Below, one piece after another: positions 6,363 to 7,137 of a DNA stretch of 7,137 nt. The position numbers were made by a program, and so were the translations under genes. Positions within the stretch are counted from its first letter, which is position 1. Every line of letters begins with the position of its first letter. This DNA comes from Candidatus Cloacimonadota bacterium (GTDB lineage Bacteria; Cloacimonadota; Cloacimonadia; Cloacimonadales; TCS61): assembly GCA_030638385.1 (NCBI GenBank), contig DAOWES010000181.1, positions 1-7,137 on the forward strand, written 5' to 3'. The notes beneath the pieces are model-generated. The model saw nothing but the letters and a program-made list of their open reading frames with translations. It ran no database searches and was not told the origin of the DNA.

Positions 6363-6619
6363 CAACAAACAACTCTAACAAACCCCTAAAGAAAAAAGAT
6401 CTAATAAAACCGGATAATGCAATAGAATTTTACCACTCTTCAGCAAACTTCTACAGCACAACCCGGAATAAATCAGTGGTTAATTTATATCTTCCCAATT
6501 CATGTTAATTGGCATTAATTCAAGCTTTATTCTTATTTGCTTTTGCCGAAATACTTGACACATAAAACCATTCAAATTCGTTTCCCAAAAATAATAATAA
6601 TAATAATAGGATAAAATTG
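6363..6619. other. Non-coding leader upstream of the glycosyltransferase
   Basis: No gene is recognised here. A frame open at about 6302-6508 has no start codon and no family features. The stretch holds a short inverted repeat, CCAATT (6495-6500) and AATTGG (6507-6512), that lacks a following T run and so is not a convincing terminator. It also contains TTGACA at 6555-6560, which has no good -10 at the right distance; a weaker pair is TTGCTT (6537-6542) with CATAAA (6561-6566) at 18 bases. The AAT microsatellite follows. A promoter for the next gene is likely here but its exact boxes are uncertain. Confidence 0.5.
6590..6608 (+). repeat. Trinucleotide microsatellite (AAT)6
   Basis: There are six perfect AAT units plus one extra A, directly followed by GG, so that AGG (6608-6610) of the likely ribosome-binding site abuts the repeat. 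The repeat lies in the 5' leader of the glycosyltransferase gene, 11 bases before its ATG. Changes in unit number would alter promoter-to-ribosome-site spacing without touching the reading frame. Confidence 0.75.
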
Positions 6620-7137
6620 ATGAACTTAGATAAATCTCAAATTGCGGTTATAATTCCCATCTATAATTCTGCCAAATATTTAACCGAATTATTTAGTAGA
6701 ATCAGTAACTATATACCTATGCAAAATATCATTGCAATTAATGATGCATCCCATGATAATTCTGCCGAGATCTGTGAAAATAGTGGAATTAATCTAATCA
6801 ATTTTTCGCATAATCGTGGTAAAGGCGCGGCCTTACAAGCGGGATTTCAAGAAGCAATAGCCAAAGGTTTTTCTTTTGCGATCAGTATCGATAGCGATCT
6901 TCAACACAAACCGGAAGATATCCCAAACTTTCTTAAAAAACAAGCAGAATCTAAAGCTGATATGGTAATTGGTAAGCGCGAATTCAGCTTTCAAACTATG
7001 CCTTGGGCAAGAATTTTTAGTAATTCCACAACCAGTAAAATTGTTTCAATAGCATCCAAACAGAAAATTTATGATTCGCAATCCGGATATAGGATGTATA
7101 AATTGGCTCCATTAACGAAAATGAATTTTATTAGTGA
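6620..7137 (+). CDS. Glycosyltransferase family 2 (DPM1/GtrB-like), 3' end outside window
   Basis: A frame open to the right edge gives 172 residues, starting at ATG 6620; an in-frame TTG at 6617 is a less likely start. The GT2 fold signature is clear: IAVIIPIYNSAKYL (8-21), INDAS (40-44, usually DDxS), NRGKGAALQAGF (65-76), the metal-binding DSD with DLQHKPEDIP (91-102), GKREF (118-122) where related proteins have GSRx, and IYDSQSGYRMY (150-160), the block typical of dolichol/polyprenyl-phosphate sugar transferases. The likely role is moving a sugar from a nucleotide donor to a lipid carrier or a glycan at the inner face of the cytoplasmic membrane; donor and acceptor are unknown. Whether a membrane domain follows cannot be seen. 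AGG at 6608-6610, 9 bases upstream, is a modest ribosome-binding site. Confidence 0.92.
   Translation, partial: MNLDKSQIAVIIPIYNSAKYLTELFSRISNYIPMQNIIAINDASHDNSAEICENSGINLINFSHNRGKGAALQAGFQEAIAKGFSFAISIDSDLQHKPEDIPNFLKKQAESKADMVIGKREFSFQTMPWARIFSNSTTSKIVSIASKQKIYDSQSGYRMYKLAPLTKMNFIS

Noticed and set aside
6302..6508. Open frame after the PLP remnant
   Set aside because: It has no start codon or recognisable motif, is rich in Lys/Asn as expected from AT-rich non-coding DNA, and does not match the tail of the PLP family.
6495..6512. CCAATT/AATTGG hairpin as a terminator
   Set aside because: The stem is six AT-rich pairs with no T run directly after it.
6555..6560. TTGACA as the -35 of the glycosyltransferase promoter
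   Set aside because: At 15-19 bases downstream the sequence is GC-interrupted and does not resemble TATAAT.
1..7137. CRISPR array, tRNA, rRNA or insertion sequence
   Set aside because: No regularly spaced direct repeats, cloverleaf-like arms, rRNA stretches or transposase frames were seen on either strand.

Overview
The window is AT-rich and reads entirely from the + strand. It looks like the chromosome of a low-GC Gram-negative bacterium, since there are two exported envelope proteins, one of them an outer-membrane beta-barrel. The mix of genes and the protein style would fit a Cloacimonadota-like or other deep-branching anaerobe of the Bacteroidota/FCB neighbourhood. That placement is an impression from sequence style and has not been tested by a search.

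Positions 1-4996 hold a compact six-gene operon whose genes overlap or are separated by only a few bases. In order they are: the CoaB part of coaBC (coenzyme A synthesis, cut by the left edge), a short-chain dehydrogenase/reductase, a POTRA-less Omp85/D15-type outer-membrane barrel, a secreted DUF3108 protein, queA (queuosine tRNA modification) and birA (biotin-protein ligase without a DNA-binding domain). Housekeeping cofactor and tRNA enzymes therefore flank two envelope genes that are themselves translationally coupled. A strong, nearly symmetric intrinsic terminator at 5088-5125 closes the operon.

Positions 4997-5339 are non-coding. They carry the terminator, two patches of unusual GC-rich composition and, close to the next gene, a TTGACA box followed by a perfect 7+2+7 inverted repeat that covers the likely -10.

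Positions 5340-6362 are the accessory part. They hold a 262-residue protein with a C-terminal TIR-like nucleotide-binding domain (the PF10137 / CAP12-PycTIR type known from anti-phage effectors). Its stop overlaps (ATGA) the start of a wrecked gene: the first ~30 residues of a D-threonine aldolase / D-serine dehydratase-family enzyme are followed, out of frame, by its last ~50 residues. The whole PLP-barrel core has been deleted, but the C-terminal HxC metal-binding motif is still legible.

Positions 6363-6619 are a non-coding leader ending in an (AAT)6 microsatellite. It precedes a family 2 glycosyltransferase that runs off the right edge at 7137.
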